A stretch of 37,492 bases of DNA, from IMG/VR virus record IMGVR_UViG_3300040807_000922, positions 1 to 37,492 of that record; one strand, 5' to 3'. The stretch comes from a virus. The translations under genes and the position numbers were made by a program. Below the pieces are notes generated by a model. It worked only from the letters and a program-made list of their open reading frames with translations. It was not told the origin of the DNA and did no database searches. Numbering within the stretch: the first letter of the stretch is position 1; every line of letters begins with the position of its first letter. This document shows, piece by piece, positions 19,307 through 27,743 of this stretch.

Positions 19307-19906
19307 TTAAATGTCCATGTTAAAAGCAATACATCTTCTTTCACCATCGCAAAAGAACGGATACACTGTATGTAATATATAGCTAGGGAATAAGTACAAG
19401 TCACCAACTTCTGGCAGTATAACCCTTGGGCCAAAATTATTAAGACTAGGTCTATGATAGTTCCCCATTATAAACTGTATGCATCCATCTAAAGATGGAT
19501 CATCCTTGTCGTAAAAAGTTTTACTGATACCTTCCGGCACTTTTAAATAAACTATTCCGCTTAGTAAACTTTCGTGACTGTGTGCAGGATTATAATCTCC
19601 TGCAAACTGACTCACAACCCATGCTTCCCTCATTTTAACATCGCCTGGTAGTAAATTTTTAAAGTCGAAATGTTCATTGAGATAAGTTGCTGCAATTGTT
19701 CCTAAATCAATTTCGTTAGGAAAATCTATTTTAACTTCACATCCTTTTTTCATTTCTCCTACAAGATTGTGACTCCAATCTTCATTAATTGACAATGCTT
19801 CCTGAGATTTTTCAAGTAAACAGTTTAGTTGATCGCTAGAGAGTTTAGCTTTAACAAAGTCTAACTTCCATAATGTACCAGGTTGTACACTTTTAAATCC
19901 TTGCAT
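19307..19906 (-). CDS. Putative 2OG-Fe(II) oxygenase (TIGR02466-like)
   Basis: It has HSHESLLSGIVYLKVP with His109 and His111, TFYDKDDP, YLFPSYILHTVYP with His179, and Arg190/Arg191 before CIAFNM. All the expected metal and 2-oxoglutarate positions are present, so it should be active. Its start shares one base with the preceding stop (TAATG) and its stop abuts the methyltransferase start. The substrate is unknown. Confidence 0.8.
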   Translation of the reverse strand: MQGFKSVQPGTLWKLDFVKAKLSSDQLNCLLEKSQEALSINEDWSHNLVGEMKKGCEVKIDFPNEIDLGTIAATYLNEHFDFKNLLPGDVKMREAWVVSQFAGDYNPAHSHESLLSGIVYLKVPEGISKTFYDKDDPSLDGCIQFIMGNYHRPSLNNFGPRVILPEVGDLYLFPSYILHTVYPFFCDGERRCIAFNMDI

Positions 19907-20466
19907 TATTCAATAGGTCTCCATGTAGAATTTAGTGTAAATCTAAACTGTTTAGCTTCTGCAGGAGCATGCGTAGCTTTATGCGGAACATCGCTATCAA
20001 ATATTACAACTCTGCCTGGTCTAAAACTACAAGCATACTCAACTTCTGTCATTTGTTCATTACTAAAAAGTGTAGGAGCATCCCAGTTGATGTCCCAATG
20101 AACATTTAAATAATAAAGCATACTACGTTCACCGGGCTTTGTACTATCACTGTGATATCTTAGTCTATCAATAGGAGTTCCTAAATTTACCCAAGATCTA
20201 TGTAATGCATAACCGTGAAGTTCTTTACGCAACGGTTCGGCTTCGGGCAATTGCATTAATCCAAAATGTCCAAAGTGTTCGTTATCCCATGCACTCTTTA
20301 TTATGAAAGAAGATTCTTGATCGGTAATCAATGTATCATATGCTGCCCAAAAATTAAACGGAATTTTTCTCATTAGAGAAAACATATTACATCTATCTCT
20401 ATATGTAAACAATTCGTCAAACACTTTGATTTTTTTATTATTAGATAAAGTAATTTCTTTCATCAT
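19906..20466 (-). CDS. Putative 2OG-Fe(II) oxygenase, HxD type
   Basis: This enzyme uses the classic H-x-D form: RYHSDSTKPGERSMLYYLN with His105 and Asp107, then PTLFSN, then IFDSDVPHKATH with distal His162 (or His166), and Arg175. The long N-terminal region is unlike the HxH-type oxygenases beside it and closer to prolyl-4-hydroxylase-like enzymes. Two ATG codons open the gene. The first overlaps the upstream stop as ATGA and is preferred. The substrate is unknown. Confidence 0.78.
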   Translation of the reverse strand: MMKEITLSNNKKIKVFDELFTYRDRCNMFSLMRKIPFNFWAAYDTLITDQESSFIIKSAWDNEHFGHFGLMQLPEAEPLRKELHGYALHRSWVNLGTPIDRLRYHSDSTKPGERSMLYYLNVHWDINWDAPTLFSNEQMTEVEYACSFRPGRVVIFDSDVPHKATHAPAEAKQFRFTLNSTWRPIE

Positions 20467-21122
20467 TGTTCCTCATAATGAGACATAATACTATTTTTGC
20501 CTAAATTTTTAATATTAAAAGTATATGCAATATTAATCCTTGCACCGTGATTTATATTATTAGCAGTAGTACCATGTATAGTATTACTTTTAAAAACTAC
20601 ACACTGTCCTTCTCTAGGACTTATTGCAAATTCAGAACTATTAGCGTTAGACATAGATTTTGGATCAGGTTCTAAACTATTAAGTTGCATATTAGGATGT
20701 AAAAAGTATAAGTCACCGCTACCTCTTGGCATAGACAAATAATAAACTACACTAAACATACTATTAGAATGTATATGAGGAGTATGTGTAGCTACTTTTC
20801 CTTTGCTGTAATTTGCCCAGCAGTCAGCAATATACAAATCGTCATACTGAACGTTATACTCAGACACTTTTGCATAAGAATATACACAATCTTTAATAAA
20901 AGAATTTAAACGTGGCGGCAAAAACTTATGATATCCTGTTTCTGTTTGTACAAAGTTTTTTAAACTATCGTCTTCAGCGTCAATAAATTGCTGCGATTGT
21001 TCTTCATAGATTTTTTTAAGTTGTTGTTCGATACTGTCGTGATCTCTTATATCAGGTCTTTCGTACAGCCCTACGTTAGTTGGAAATAAGTTAAAAAAGT
21101 CTTTTTCGAACATTAGATCCAC
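20463..21122 (-). CDS. Putative 2OG-Fe(II) oxygenase (TIGR02466-like)
   Basis: It has the LFPTNVGLY start typical of the family, then THTPHIHSNSMFSVVYYL with His116 and His118, GDLYFLHP, CVVFKSNTIHGTT with His183, and Arg195 before INIAYTF. It is complete in all expected positions. It overlaps the upstream gene by ten bases and the downstream gene by four. The start could be Met1 or Met4. Confidence 0.8.
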   Translation of the reverse strand: MDLMFEKDFFNLFPTNVGLYERPDIRDHDSIEQQLKKIYEEQSQQFIDAEDDSLKNFVQTETGYHKFLPPRLNSFIKDCVYSYAKVSEYNVQYDDLYIADCWANYSKGKVATHTPHIHSNSMFSVVYYLSMPRGSGDLYFLHPNMQLNSLEPDPKSMSNANSSEFAISPREGQCVVFKSNTIHGTTANNINHGARINIAYTFNIKNLGKNSIMSHYEEQ

Positions 21123-21715
21123 TCTTTTTCAAAATCTTTTTCATACTCTTCTCGACCCGGAACCATCATAGCATCCATACTAATAATAATTTTTTTACGC
21201 TCTCCTTTTGTAGGAAATGTATAGTGTGTCATCCAACTTGGCCATATAAGAAAATCACCAGCTTCGACTTTAACTTTTTGACACCAAGGGTTAAACAGTG
21301 TAAAGGAACTAGCAGTCGCAGGATTTGGAACAACAAATTCACCGCCTTCAGATTCTTGCACTACTAACATACAGGAAATGTCATTTCCTGGGTGTGCATG
21401 CATTTCTTGGAAACCGCCTTCGTTATATGTTACAGTCCAAGAATTTCTTACTTCAACTGGATACTTTACATTAAAAACTTTTTGGCAATATTCTTCTAGC
21501 TGACCTTGTATCCATTCTCTTACAGGTAACCAGTCAGGAAACTGCCAATTATGCGGCCACACTGTATACTTAGGTTGATGTCCGTGTCGTGTTGTATTGT
21601 ATTGACCGTGTGCAAATTTTTCATTTGCTTCTAAAATAATATTTTTTACTTTTTCTAAATTTCCTGGATATTGAGATTTTGCAATTACTGTTGGCCAAGG
21701 ATCTGTCATTTCCAT
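21113..21715 (-). CDS. Putative 2OG-Fe(II) oxygenase
   Basis: The motif order is FQEMHAHPGNDISCMLVV (His106, His108), GGEFVVPNP, FLIWPSWMTHYTFP (His164), and Arg173 before KIIISM. It opens with a DPWPTVIAKSQYPG segment of the family type. The start could be Met1 or Met3, which lie within the overlap with the previous gene. The substrate is unknown. Confidence 0.78.
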   Translation of the reverse strand: MEMTDPWPTVIAKSQYPGNLEKVKNIILEANEKFAHGQYNTTRHGHQPKYTVWPHNWQFPDWLPVREWIQGQLEEYCQKVFNVKYPVEVRNSWTVTYNEGGFQEMHAHPGNDISCMLVVQESEGGEFVVPNPATASSFTLFNPWCQKVKVEAGDFLIWPSWMTHYTFPTKGERKKIIISMDAMMVPGREEYEKDFEKEWI

Positions 21716-22269
21716 ATCGATGTTTCCTCTACGTTAATGTCAAAGTTTACAACACATCTATGATTATTTTTTGGAATACCTGCTGCATGATATATGTCAC
21801 CATTAAAAACAACTAGTCTTCCTTTTTTAGGAGAAACGCTTTCAGTAACATTTCCTTTTTTGTCAAAAAATACAGTATCACCATCGGCATCGTTTACATA
21901 GTATAATAATACTTTATGCCATTTTTGCATGTCAATGTGAGGATCGTAGTGCGATTTTGATGTGTTTTGCGGAGTAGTTAGATAAATTCTTCCTGCCATA
22001 ACATCGTGTAGTATATCACCTGAATTTTTACAGTAAATGTCGATAATTTGGTAAAAATTAGGTAGGTGTTTGCTTGTTTCGAATTGCGTTTTAAGCAGAT
22101 GTACAAAGCTAACTGGCATGTTGCCCTTTTCGTCTATAGCTGTTTTTTCGTACTTACAATGTAAATCAATAACAGGTTTTACTCTCTGATTTCCGCTCTT
22201 ACCTAGTATTAACAGTTCGTAAAAGTCTTGTAAATACTGAGGTATAGCATTATCGATAACTTGAATCAT
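21706..22269 (-). CDS. Putative 2OG-Fe(II) oxygenase, prolyl-4-hydroxylase-like, first gene of minus operon
   Basis: The core reads SHYDPHIDMQKWHKVLLYYV, which offers two H-x-D pairs (His107/Asp109 or His111/Asp113). It continues with GDTVFFD, VVFNGDIYHAAGIP with distal His161, and Arg171 before VVNFDI. The layout is that of P4H-like hydroxylases. The start is fixed by AGGAG at 22276-22280 on the minus strand, and an early-type promoter lies just upstream. It leads a six-gene chain of short overlaps running to 17829. Confidence 0.8.
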   Translation of the reverse strand: MIQVIDNAIPQYLQDFYELLILGKSGNQRVKPVIDLHCKYEKTAIDEKGNMPVSFVHLLKTQFETSKHLPNFYQIIDIYCKNSGDILHDVMAGRIYLTTPQNTSKSHYDPHIDMQKWHKVLLYYVNDADGDTVFFDKKGNVTESVSPKKGRLVVFNGDIYHAAGIPKNNHRCVVNFDINVEETSIWK

Positions 22270-22288
22270 TTATTACTCCTTAATATTA

Positions 22289-22318
22289 GTTATCGCAGAT
22301 TAGAGGAGTAAGTGTCAA
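22289..22318 (-). promoter_or_regulatory. Early sigma-70-type promoter for the minus oxygenase operon
   Basis: On the minus strand TTGACA (22318-22313) is followed after 18 bases by GATAAC (22294-22289), a four-of-six match to TATAAT. Transcription would begin about 15-20 bases before the AGGAG of the first oxygenase gene. No late box was seen in this direction, so the operon is predicted to be transcribed by unmodified host polymerase. Confidence 0.5.
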
Positions 22319-22324
22319 ACTCTG

Positions 22325-22332
22325 AATAAATA
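22325..22332 (+). promoter_or_regulatory. Late promoter box before the 22356 fibre gene
   Basis: AATAAATA matches the late box core. A GGAG site at 22346-22349 follows, then GTG at 22356. The box points away from the early promoter of the minus operon, so the 86-base gap carries divergent early and late control. Confidence 0.55.
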
Positions 22333-22355
22333 TAGTATAAGTATTGGAGTTACAT

Positions 22356-23666
22356 GTGTCAAGTCAAGCACCTATTGTAGATAGAATAAGAATCATACCT
22401 AGACCTACAGATTTTCTAGATAGAAACGTAGGGTCTAGCGGCGAAGTTTTTTATTCAAAAGAATCAGGAAGTTTAAGGGTTTATAGCGGAAAACTAGCAG
22501 GTGGCTATGAACTAGCAAAAAGCGATTTATCCAATGTGAGCAACGAATTATTTGCAGCAAAAGTTTCTAGCTCAGGTAGTAGTGGCTTAGAATCTATATA
22601 CACAGCAGATGAGACTCTTGATTGGGTAGAAGGATCTTACAACTTCGGTAACAATATTATCAAATATGCTAATGCTATACAAGCAGAAAGTGAATTAGCA
22701 AATTACGATCCTGCAACATACCACGGCATGACAATGCATGTTCATGAAACAGGAGCATTATACTATGCACACTCCGGAGAATGGCGCAAGTTACTTACTG
22801 ATACTACGTTTAATGATGCAGTAGGAGCAGGTTATGTTGATCCTTTAGCATCTGTTGCATACAGTGGATCTTACAACGATTTATCAGATTTACCTGATAT
22901 CGCCGGCGGCGGAGCTAGTGTTGATGTTGGACTGACACCACCTACAGATCCTACAGCAGGCAATATATGGTTCGACTTAAACACTGGTAAAATTTATGTT
23001 TATGTTGATGATGGTGATACACAACAATGGGTGCAACCAGTTGCAGCAATTGGATCTACGTTTAGTGGAGATTACAACGACTTAGATAATAAACCTAATT
23101 TACCTACATTTGATGGCAGTCTTGTAAGCACAGACAGTGTAACATTTGATACAGTTACAGCATCAAGTTTTGTAAATAACGGAGTAGGTAATGCTGGTCT
23201 AACTAGCGCAAGTACTATAGACCTAACTGCACCAGATGGCGTTAATGTTAGTGCAGCTCTAAATGTTGCTGGTATTTCTACATTAGCTTCTACAAGAGAA
23301 AAAATTATACAAGCAACTGTAGATACCGTTACTAACACACTTACAGTTGATTATGAAGAAGGTGCAATTTATTTTGTTACAGTACCTCCTAGTGCAGATT
23401 TTACGTTAGACATATCAAACGTTCCTACAGAATTTTGGCACAGTATAACAATGGCTGTAGTAATTTCTCAAGGCGGTACAGCATATATGCCTACGGCAGT
23501 AACAGTAAACAGTACAGCTCAAAGTAGTTTATTTTACCAAGGCGGTCCGCCACCGCCTTCGGGCACAGCAAATGGAATAGATGTATATAGTTTAGTACTA
23601 CTAAAAGCTGACGTAGCAGGCAATACATTCAATTGTTTAATATCTTCAACATCGTATGATAACTAA
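22356..23666 (+). CDS. Fibre-like virion structural protein
   Basis: The preferred start is GTG at 22356, with GGAG six bases upstream. A TTG 12 bases earlier is in frame but lies on the ribosome site itself. The protein has two copies of an S-G-x-Y-N-D-L-x-x-x-P shaft motif (SGSYNDLSDLP and SGDYNDLDNKP) and an IWFDLNTGKIYVYVDDG segment, both seen in marine phage fibres and baseplate-attached proteins. The C-terminal 120 residues form a separate beta-rich domain with a Gly/Pro-rich loop. No catalytic motif is visible. It is followed 11 bases later by a second fibre-like gene. Confidence 0.7.
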   Translation: MSSQAPIVDRIRIIPRPTDFLDRNVGSSGEVFYSKESGSLRVYSGKLAGGYELAKSDLSNVSNELFAAKVSSSGSSGLESIYTADETLDWVEGSYNFGNNIIKYANAIQAESELANYDPATYHGMTMHVHETGALYYAHSGEWRKLLTDTTFNDAVGAGYVDPLASVAYSGSYNDLSDLPDIAGGGASVDVGLTPPTDPTAGNIWFDLNTGKIYVYVDDGDTQQWVQPVAAIGSTFSGDYNDLDNKPNLPTFDGSLVSTDSVTFDTVTASSFVNNGVGNAGLTSASTIDLTAPDGVNVSAALNVAGISTLASTREKIIQATVDTVTNTLTVDYEEGAIYFVTVPPSADFTLDISNVPTEFWHSITMAVVISQGGTAYMPTAVTVNSTAQSSLFYQGGPPPPSGTANGIDVYSLVLLKADVAGNTFNCLISSTSYDN

Positions 23667-23677
23667 GGACATATATT

Positions 23678-25162
23678 ATGGCATTAAATTTTCCAAGTAA
23701 CCCAAATTTAAACGATCAGTATACTGATGGCGTTACTATATGGCTATGGGACGGAACAACTTGGAACGTTATTTCTAGTGCATCTGGCGGAGGAGGAGGC
23801 GTAGGTGACTCTTTTGTTACTGTTACTTCCGATGATGGCTCGGCAACAGCAGATGGCGAAGATACACTATCTATACTAGGCGGAACTAATATTTCTACTG
23901 CAATAGCTACAGATACTAAAAACGTAACTATAAATTTAGATAGTTTTGAACTTGGATTTTTATCTAATGTATCAAATTCTGCTCCAACTAGCGGCCAAGT
24001 TTTAAAATGGGACGGCAGCCAATGGGCGCCAGGTGCGGACATAGCAGAAGGCGGCGCTGGTCTAGACGCAGACACATTGGACGGGTTTGAAGGCACATAT
24101 TATTTAGATTACACCAATTTTACTAATACACCAGCAGTTGTTACACTAACTGATTTAAGTGTAGGGAATGAACTAACAGCAAGTGGCAACGGCGCTATTA
24201 GTTATGACAACACAACTGGTGTTTTCCGTTATACTCCACCTGATCTAAGCACATATCTTACAGCAGAAGCAAACGACCTAACAGCAGCAGTTACATGGGC
24301 AAATGTGCCTGATGATAATATTACACAGTCAAGTGTAACACAACATCAATCAGCATTAAGTATTACTGAAAGTCAAATTTCAGACTTTGGAACTTATCTA
24401 ACTAGTGTAAGTGCAACTGATCTAAACAGTATTAGTATCGATGCATTAAGCGATGTTGATACTACTACAGCAGCACCTACTAACGGTCAAGTTTTAGCAT
24501 GGGACGACACTAGTAGTACATGGAAACCAGCAGCAGCAGCCTCAGGTGGAGGCGGCGGAGAAGCAAACCAAAATGCATTTAGTAGTATTATTGTAAGCGG
24601 GCAAACAACTGTTGCTGCAGATACTACCACAGATAGTGTGAGTTTTATAACCGGCACAGGTATACAAATTACAACTGATGCAGTAAATGATACTATTACC
24701 TTTACAAATACGCAAAATCCTGGAGCGACTGCACTTACTGGGTTAACAGACGCTAACACAGCAGGATTAACTGTTGATCAAATTTACGAAAGTGCAGCAG
24801 CAACTTTTAGAGTCGACAATAGTGGCACAAGTGCTTATACAATTGATAGTCATTATAGCGGAAATAACCCAACGATATACCTTTTAAGTGGAATGACTTG
24901 GGCGTTTGATTTGAATGCAATAACAGGACACCCTTTTGAATTACAAGATAGCACAGGTACAGCTCTTAGTAGCACTAACATAGTACATGTTGATATTGAC
25001 GGTACAGTTTCAACAGGTTCGAATGCACAAGGAAAAGATAGAGGAACATTATACTGGCGTGTTCCTGAAAGTTTAGGAAGTCCGCCTAACTACAGATATC
25101 AATGTACAGTTCATTCAGCAATGGTTGGCGCAATAACATTAAAACGTTTAAGCACTCTATGA
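23678..25162 (+). CDS. Fibre-like structural protein with C-terminal cupredoxin-like domain
   Basis: The N-terminus (GVTIWLWDGTTWNVIS) and two NGQVLxWD-type repeats mark a fibre or tail-attached protein. The C-terminal 110 residues resemble a cupredoxin. His418 lies in GHPFELQD, and the end holds Cys476, His479 and Met482 in C-x2-H-x2-M spacing within YQCTVHSAMVGAITL. This is the ligand set and spacing of amicyanin-type blue copper sites. Copper binding is inferred; the domain may only keep the fold. AAGGA precedes the start. It meets the minus gene at 25157 tail to tail with a six-base overlap. Confidence 0.7.
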   Translation: MALNFPSNPNLNDQYTDGVTIWLWDGTTWNVISSASGGGGGVGDSFVTVTSDDGSATADGEDTLSILGGTNISTAIATDTKNVTINLDSFELGFLSNVSNSAPTSGQVLKWDGSQWAPGADIAEGGAGLDADTLDGFEGTYYLDYTNFTNTPAVVTLTDLSVGNELTASGNGAISYDNTTGVFRYTPPDLSTYLTAEANDLTAAVTWANVPDDNITQSSVTQHQSALSITESQISDFGTYLTSVSATDLNSISIDALSDVDTTTAAPTNGQVLAWDDTSSTWKPAAAASGGGGGEANQNAFSSIIVSGQTTVAADTTTDSVSFITGTGIQITTDAVNDTITFTNTQNPGATALTGLTDANTAGLTVDQIYESAAATFRVDNSGTSAYTIDSHYSGNNPTIYLLSGMTWAFDLNAITGHPFELQDSTGTALSSTNIVHVDIDGTVSTGSNAQGKDRGTLYWRVPESLGSPPNYRYQCTVHSAMVGAITLKRLSTL

Positions 25163-25426
25163 TACGTCTTTTACAATCTTGTTTAGTTTAACTCGCAGCC
25201 GAACAAGATTGTCAATATTTTCTTTTAACATGTCAGGCCTAATATATCCATTATATTCTGTGCTGTGTCCATCATTTATCAATCTTACTTGTTCTTGAAA
25301 ATCGTCGATTAACTTTTGTACCACTTTTACAACTTTAGGATTAGTTATTTTATCACATGCAGCTTGATACTGTTTTAAATCTTTATTATATTTTTCTATG
25401 TTATTAACAGATAATCTTTTATACAT
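25157..25426 (-). CDS. Small helical hypothetical protein
   Basis: This 89-residue protein is rich in Lys, Asn and Asp and predicted to be mostly alpha-helical. I see no motif I can name. It overlaps the upstream cupin gene by eight bases and is the last gene of the minus operon that starts with gp14 or the Nudix gene. Confidence 0.5.
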   Translation of the reverse strand: MYKRLSVNNIEKYNKDLKQYQAACDKITNPKVVKVVQKLIDDFQEQVRLINDGHSTEYNGYIRPDMLKENIDNLVRLRVKLNKIVKDVS

Positions 25427-25781
25427 TGCTCATTCCGATATTATTTGAGGGTATTAGTTTATAAACAGTATCTTCTACAAAATCGCCTACTTCAGTGATA
25501 GATCCGGGCGACACGCATTCAATACTGTACGGCATTAATTTATTAACTGTAAATGTTGCACCTTCTTTAATTTCTTTTTCATAAAACGATCCATCGTTTG
25601 TATCTATCCATCTTATAATAAACGTGCCTTCATTAATAAAAAGAGATTTAGTTTTATCTTTTTGAAATGTCATATCTGTTTTAAAAGGTTTATCAAAGAC
25701 AACTATTTTACCATAATAATTTTCTGTTTTAGTCCAAAATACTTCGTAACCAAACCCAGTTTTAACTACATTATCTGACAT
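25419..25781 (-). CDS. Small cupin-like protein
   Basis: The sequence is a single beta-barrel of cupin type. VFWTKTENYYGKIVVF at the start resembles the WxKTxxYCGKIL segment of mannose-6-phosphate isomerase-like cupins. TFIIRWID and a Pro-Tyr-Ser-Ile strand follow, ending in TEVGDFVEDTVYKL. The metal-binding histidines of active cupins are not evident, so it may bind a sugar or a protein rather than catalyse. It overlaps the Nudix gene by 11 bases. Confidence 0.6.
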   Translation of the reverse strand: MSDNVVKTGFGYEVFWTKTENYYGKIVVFDKPFKTDMTFQKDKTKSLFINEGTFIIRWIDTNDGSFYEKEIKEGATFTVNKLMPYSIECVSPGSITEVGDFVEDTVYKLIPSNNIGMSNV

Positions 25782-26217
25782 TTTGATCCTCTAATAAATC
25801 TATTACTTCTACAACAGTTTGTAGTTTTTTCTGTATGTTTTTATTTTGCAGTGTATTGCGTAACCCATGATGTAAACTTTTAGGCCATTTGCCAAAACTT
25901 ACCCATGCATATCCTGTGTGTTCGTTGTTTAATTTAGGAAGGAACTCTTGTGAAACTATTCCGAGATAGGTATGGAAGTGAAATGCGTTATCATTACTTA
26001 CAAAACTTTCTAAAGGTATTGTTTTTATAACTTTTACACTTCCAATTTCTTCTTCAATTTCTCTTTGTAGAGCTGTCCATGGAGATTCGCCCGTTTCATT
26101 AGTACCACCAACTAATCCCCATAAGTCTTTGTGTTTACCTTGGGCACGATGTAAAAATAAAAAGCGTTTGGTATCTAGTGCATAGAGTAAAGCACCACTA
26201 CAAATAATATCCTTCAT
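25771..26217 (-). CDS. Nudix hydrolase
   Basis: Residues 38-60 form a complete Nudix box (G-x5-E-x7-R-E-I-x-E-E-x-G), with Glu53, Glu56 and Glu57 in the metal-binding positions. Members hydrolyse nucleoside diphosphates linked to another group. The substrate here is unknown; nucleotide cleansing, NAD-type cofactors or mRNA caps are options. No clear Shine-Dalgarno site precedes the start. The gene follows gp15 after 26 bases, possibly by read-through. Confidence 0.85.
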   Translation of the reverse strand: MKDIICSGALLYALDTKRFLFLHRAQGKHKDLWGLVGGTNETGESPWTALQREIEEEIGSVKVIKTIPLESFVSNDNAFHFHTYLGIVSQEFLPKLNNEHTGYAWVSFGKWPKSLHHGLRNTLQNKNIQKKLQTVVEVIDLLEDQNVR

Positions 26218-26243
26218 ATAATTAATTATTGAAGTTTATTGTA

Positions 26244-27743
26244 TTATGCGTCTAATATGATTGACCAAGTACCTGGGAAATATTCGCCTTCGTATGAGCG
26301 CACCCAATACTTGTTGTCATTGTCCCATTTGTATTGTATGCCAGTATTTAAATTGCTGGTATAGAATGTTGTACTATCGTCTACATTACTATCAAATATT
26401 ACATGCCAACGTGTGCCGTCCCATTCTACAATGTCATTTTCGCTTGCAATGAAGTCGGTACCGTCGTTGTTTTTCCAACCGTCTGCACCGTCTGTATTAC
26501 TTGGATCACCTATATCTCCTAATAGTAATAATCTAACTCCTGCTGTTTTATCTTGATTAGGATCAAAACGTAATGGATCAATAATATAATCAATGCTGCC
26601 GCGATCGCCCATAGGACCGGTAATAACAGTATCATTAGGTAATGTATCGCTATCAAAGTTAATTGATAGTTTTGTTTCATCAAGTGGATTAATTGTTACA
26701 GTACCAATTATGTAGTTATCAGTATCGTCTGTTTTTAGATACAGTTTACTTACATCTGCCATATATGTACCAGGTAATGCTTCGATTAAATCTTTGAAAC
26801 TAACTTCGCCAGTACCACTTCTGTATATAATTTCTGCTGTTGTACCTATTACATTAAGACCGTAATTCTGATAAGTTGTAGACTTAGTAAGTCCACGCCA
26901 TCTAAATTGTGCTGCTATGTCCATTTCTCCTGTACCATCATTAGGGAACTGGCCGTCATCTACTATTCTTTCAATTTCGCCGTCATCGCCAACTTCGGTT
27001 CTAGTTGCTTCAAAGACAGGTTCTAGTCCACCTTGTCCGCCCAGGAGTGTTAGTCCTAGATTAATGTCTCCGGTATCTTCATTAAAAATACTTGTAATAA
27101 TGTTTGTTACAACTCCTAGACGTTTTACTTTAGCAGGAGGTGTTAGATATATAGGTGTACTAAATTGTAGATTAGCAACATCAATTTCGCTGTCAACACC
27201 AACTGGAATACTTCTGCTACTAAATGTTACCCCGTCTAGATTTACAACACTTAAACTCGTCCAGTCCAAGTAGTTGTCTGTTGTTTGTATTTCGAAACTA
27301 GGATTAAACAGCACAAGTATTTGTTCTAGTATTTGTAATTTTTGTTCTGTGTTACTTGCCCAAATGTCTGCTTGTAGACGAAGTGTATATGGACTAGGCA
27401 TTAGTCTTTCTACAGTATAATTTTTGCCCTGTGTGTTGAGATACTCGTTATTGTTTTCGTCATATGCACGTTCTCTAACACTCATTTTATTTACAAAACT
27501 ACTGTCACCTGTTCGTTCACGATCCATTTCTAAGCCTGTGACATACACAGCTATACGAGGCGCACTAGGTATTTTATTTTCTGAGTTATCTCTTATAATA
27601 CTTGCAACCTGGCGTGTTAGATCACCATACATTACAGGAATCTGTGTAAGGTTATCGTTGCCGTCGCTTACACTAAAATTACTCATAAGTCTTACCATTT
27701 GAGTAATGTAACGTCTAATCTGTCCATCGTAAAAATACTGCAT
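26244..27743 (-). CDS. gp15: Tail sheath stabiliser, gp15-like
   Basis: The N-terminus MQYFYDGQIRRYITQMVRLM aligns with the T4 gp15 start (YFYNSSFRRYATLMGDLFSN). A shared SPYTLRLQADIWASNTEQKL segment and LEQILVLFNPSFEI correspond to gp15 around its middle. T4 gp15 is about 272 residues; here there are 499. The extra C-terminal half contains repeat-like beta segments and a DIVEWDGTRWHVIFD unit of the type seen in fibre proteins. It forms the terminal ring of the tail that binds the neck. It is encoded opposite to gp13, and its start codon meets the gp14 stop. Confidence 0.8.
   Translation of the reverse strand: MQYFYDGQIRRYITQMVRLMSNFSVSDGNDNLTQIPVMYGDLTRQVASIIRDNSENKIPSAPRIAVYVTGLEMDRERTGDSSFVNKMSVRERAYDENNNEYLNTQGKNYTVERLMPSPYTLRLQADIWASNTEQKLQILEQILVLFNPSFEIQTTDNYLDWTSLSVVNLDGVTFSSRSIPVGVDSEIDVANLQFSTPIYLTPPAKVKRLGVVTNIITSIFNEDTGDINLGLTLLGGQGGLEPVFEATRTEVGDDGEIERIVDDGQFPNDGTGEMDIAAQFRWRGLTKSTTYQNYGLNVIGTTAEIIYRSGTGEVSFKDLIEALPGTYMADVSKLYLKTDDTDNYIIGTVTINPLDETKLSINFDSDTLPNDTVITGPMGDRGSIDYIIDPLRFDPNQDKTAGVRLLLLGDIGDPSNTDGADGWKNNDGTDFIASENDIVEWDGTRWHVIFDSNVDDSTTFYTSNLNTGIQYKWDNDNKYWVRSYEGEYFPGTWSIILDA

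Noticed and set aside
22344-22355. TTG start for the fibre gene
   Set aside because: The TTG overlaps the GGAG site; GTG at 22356 has correct spacing.
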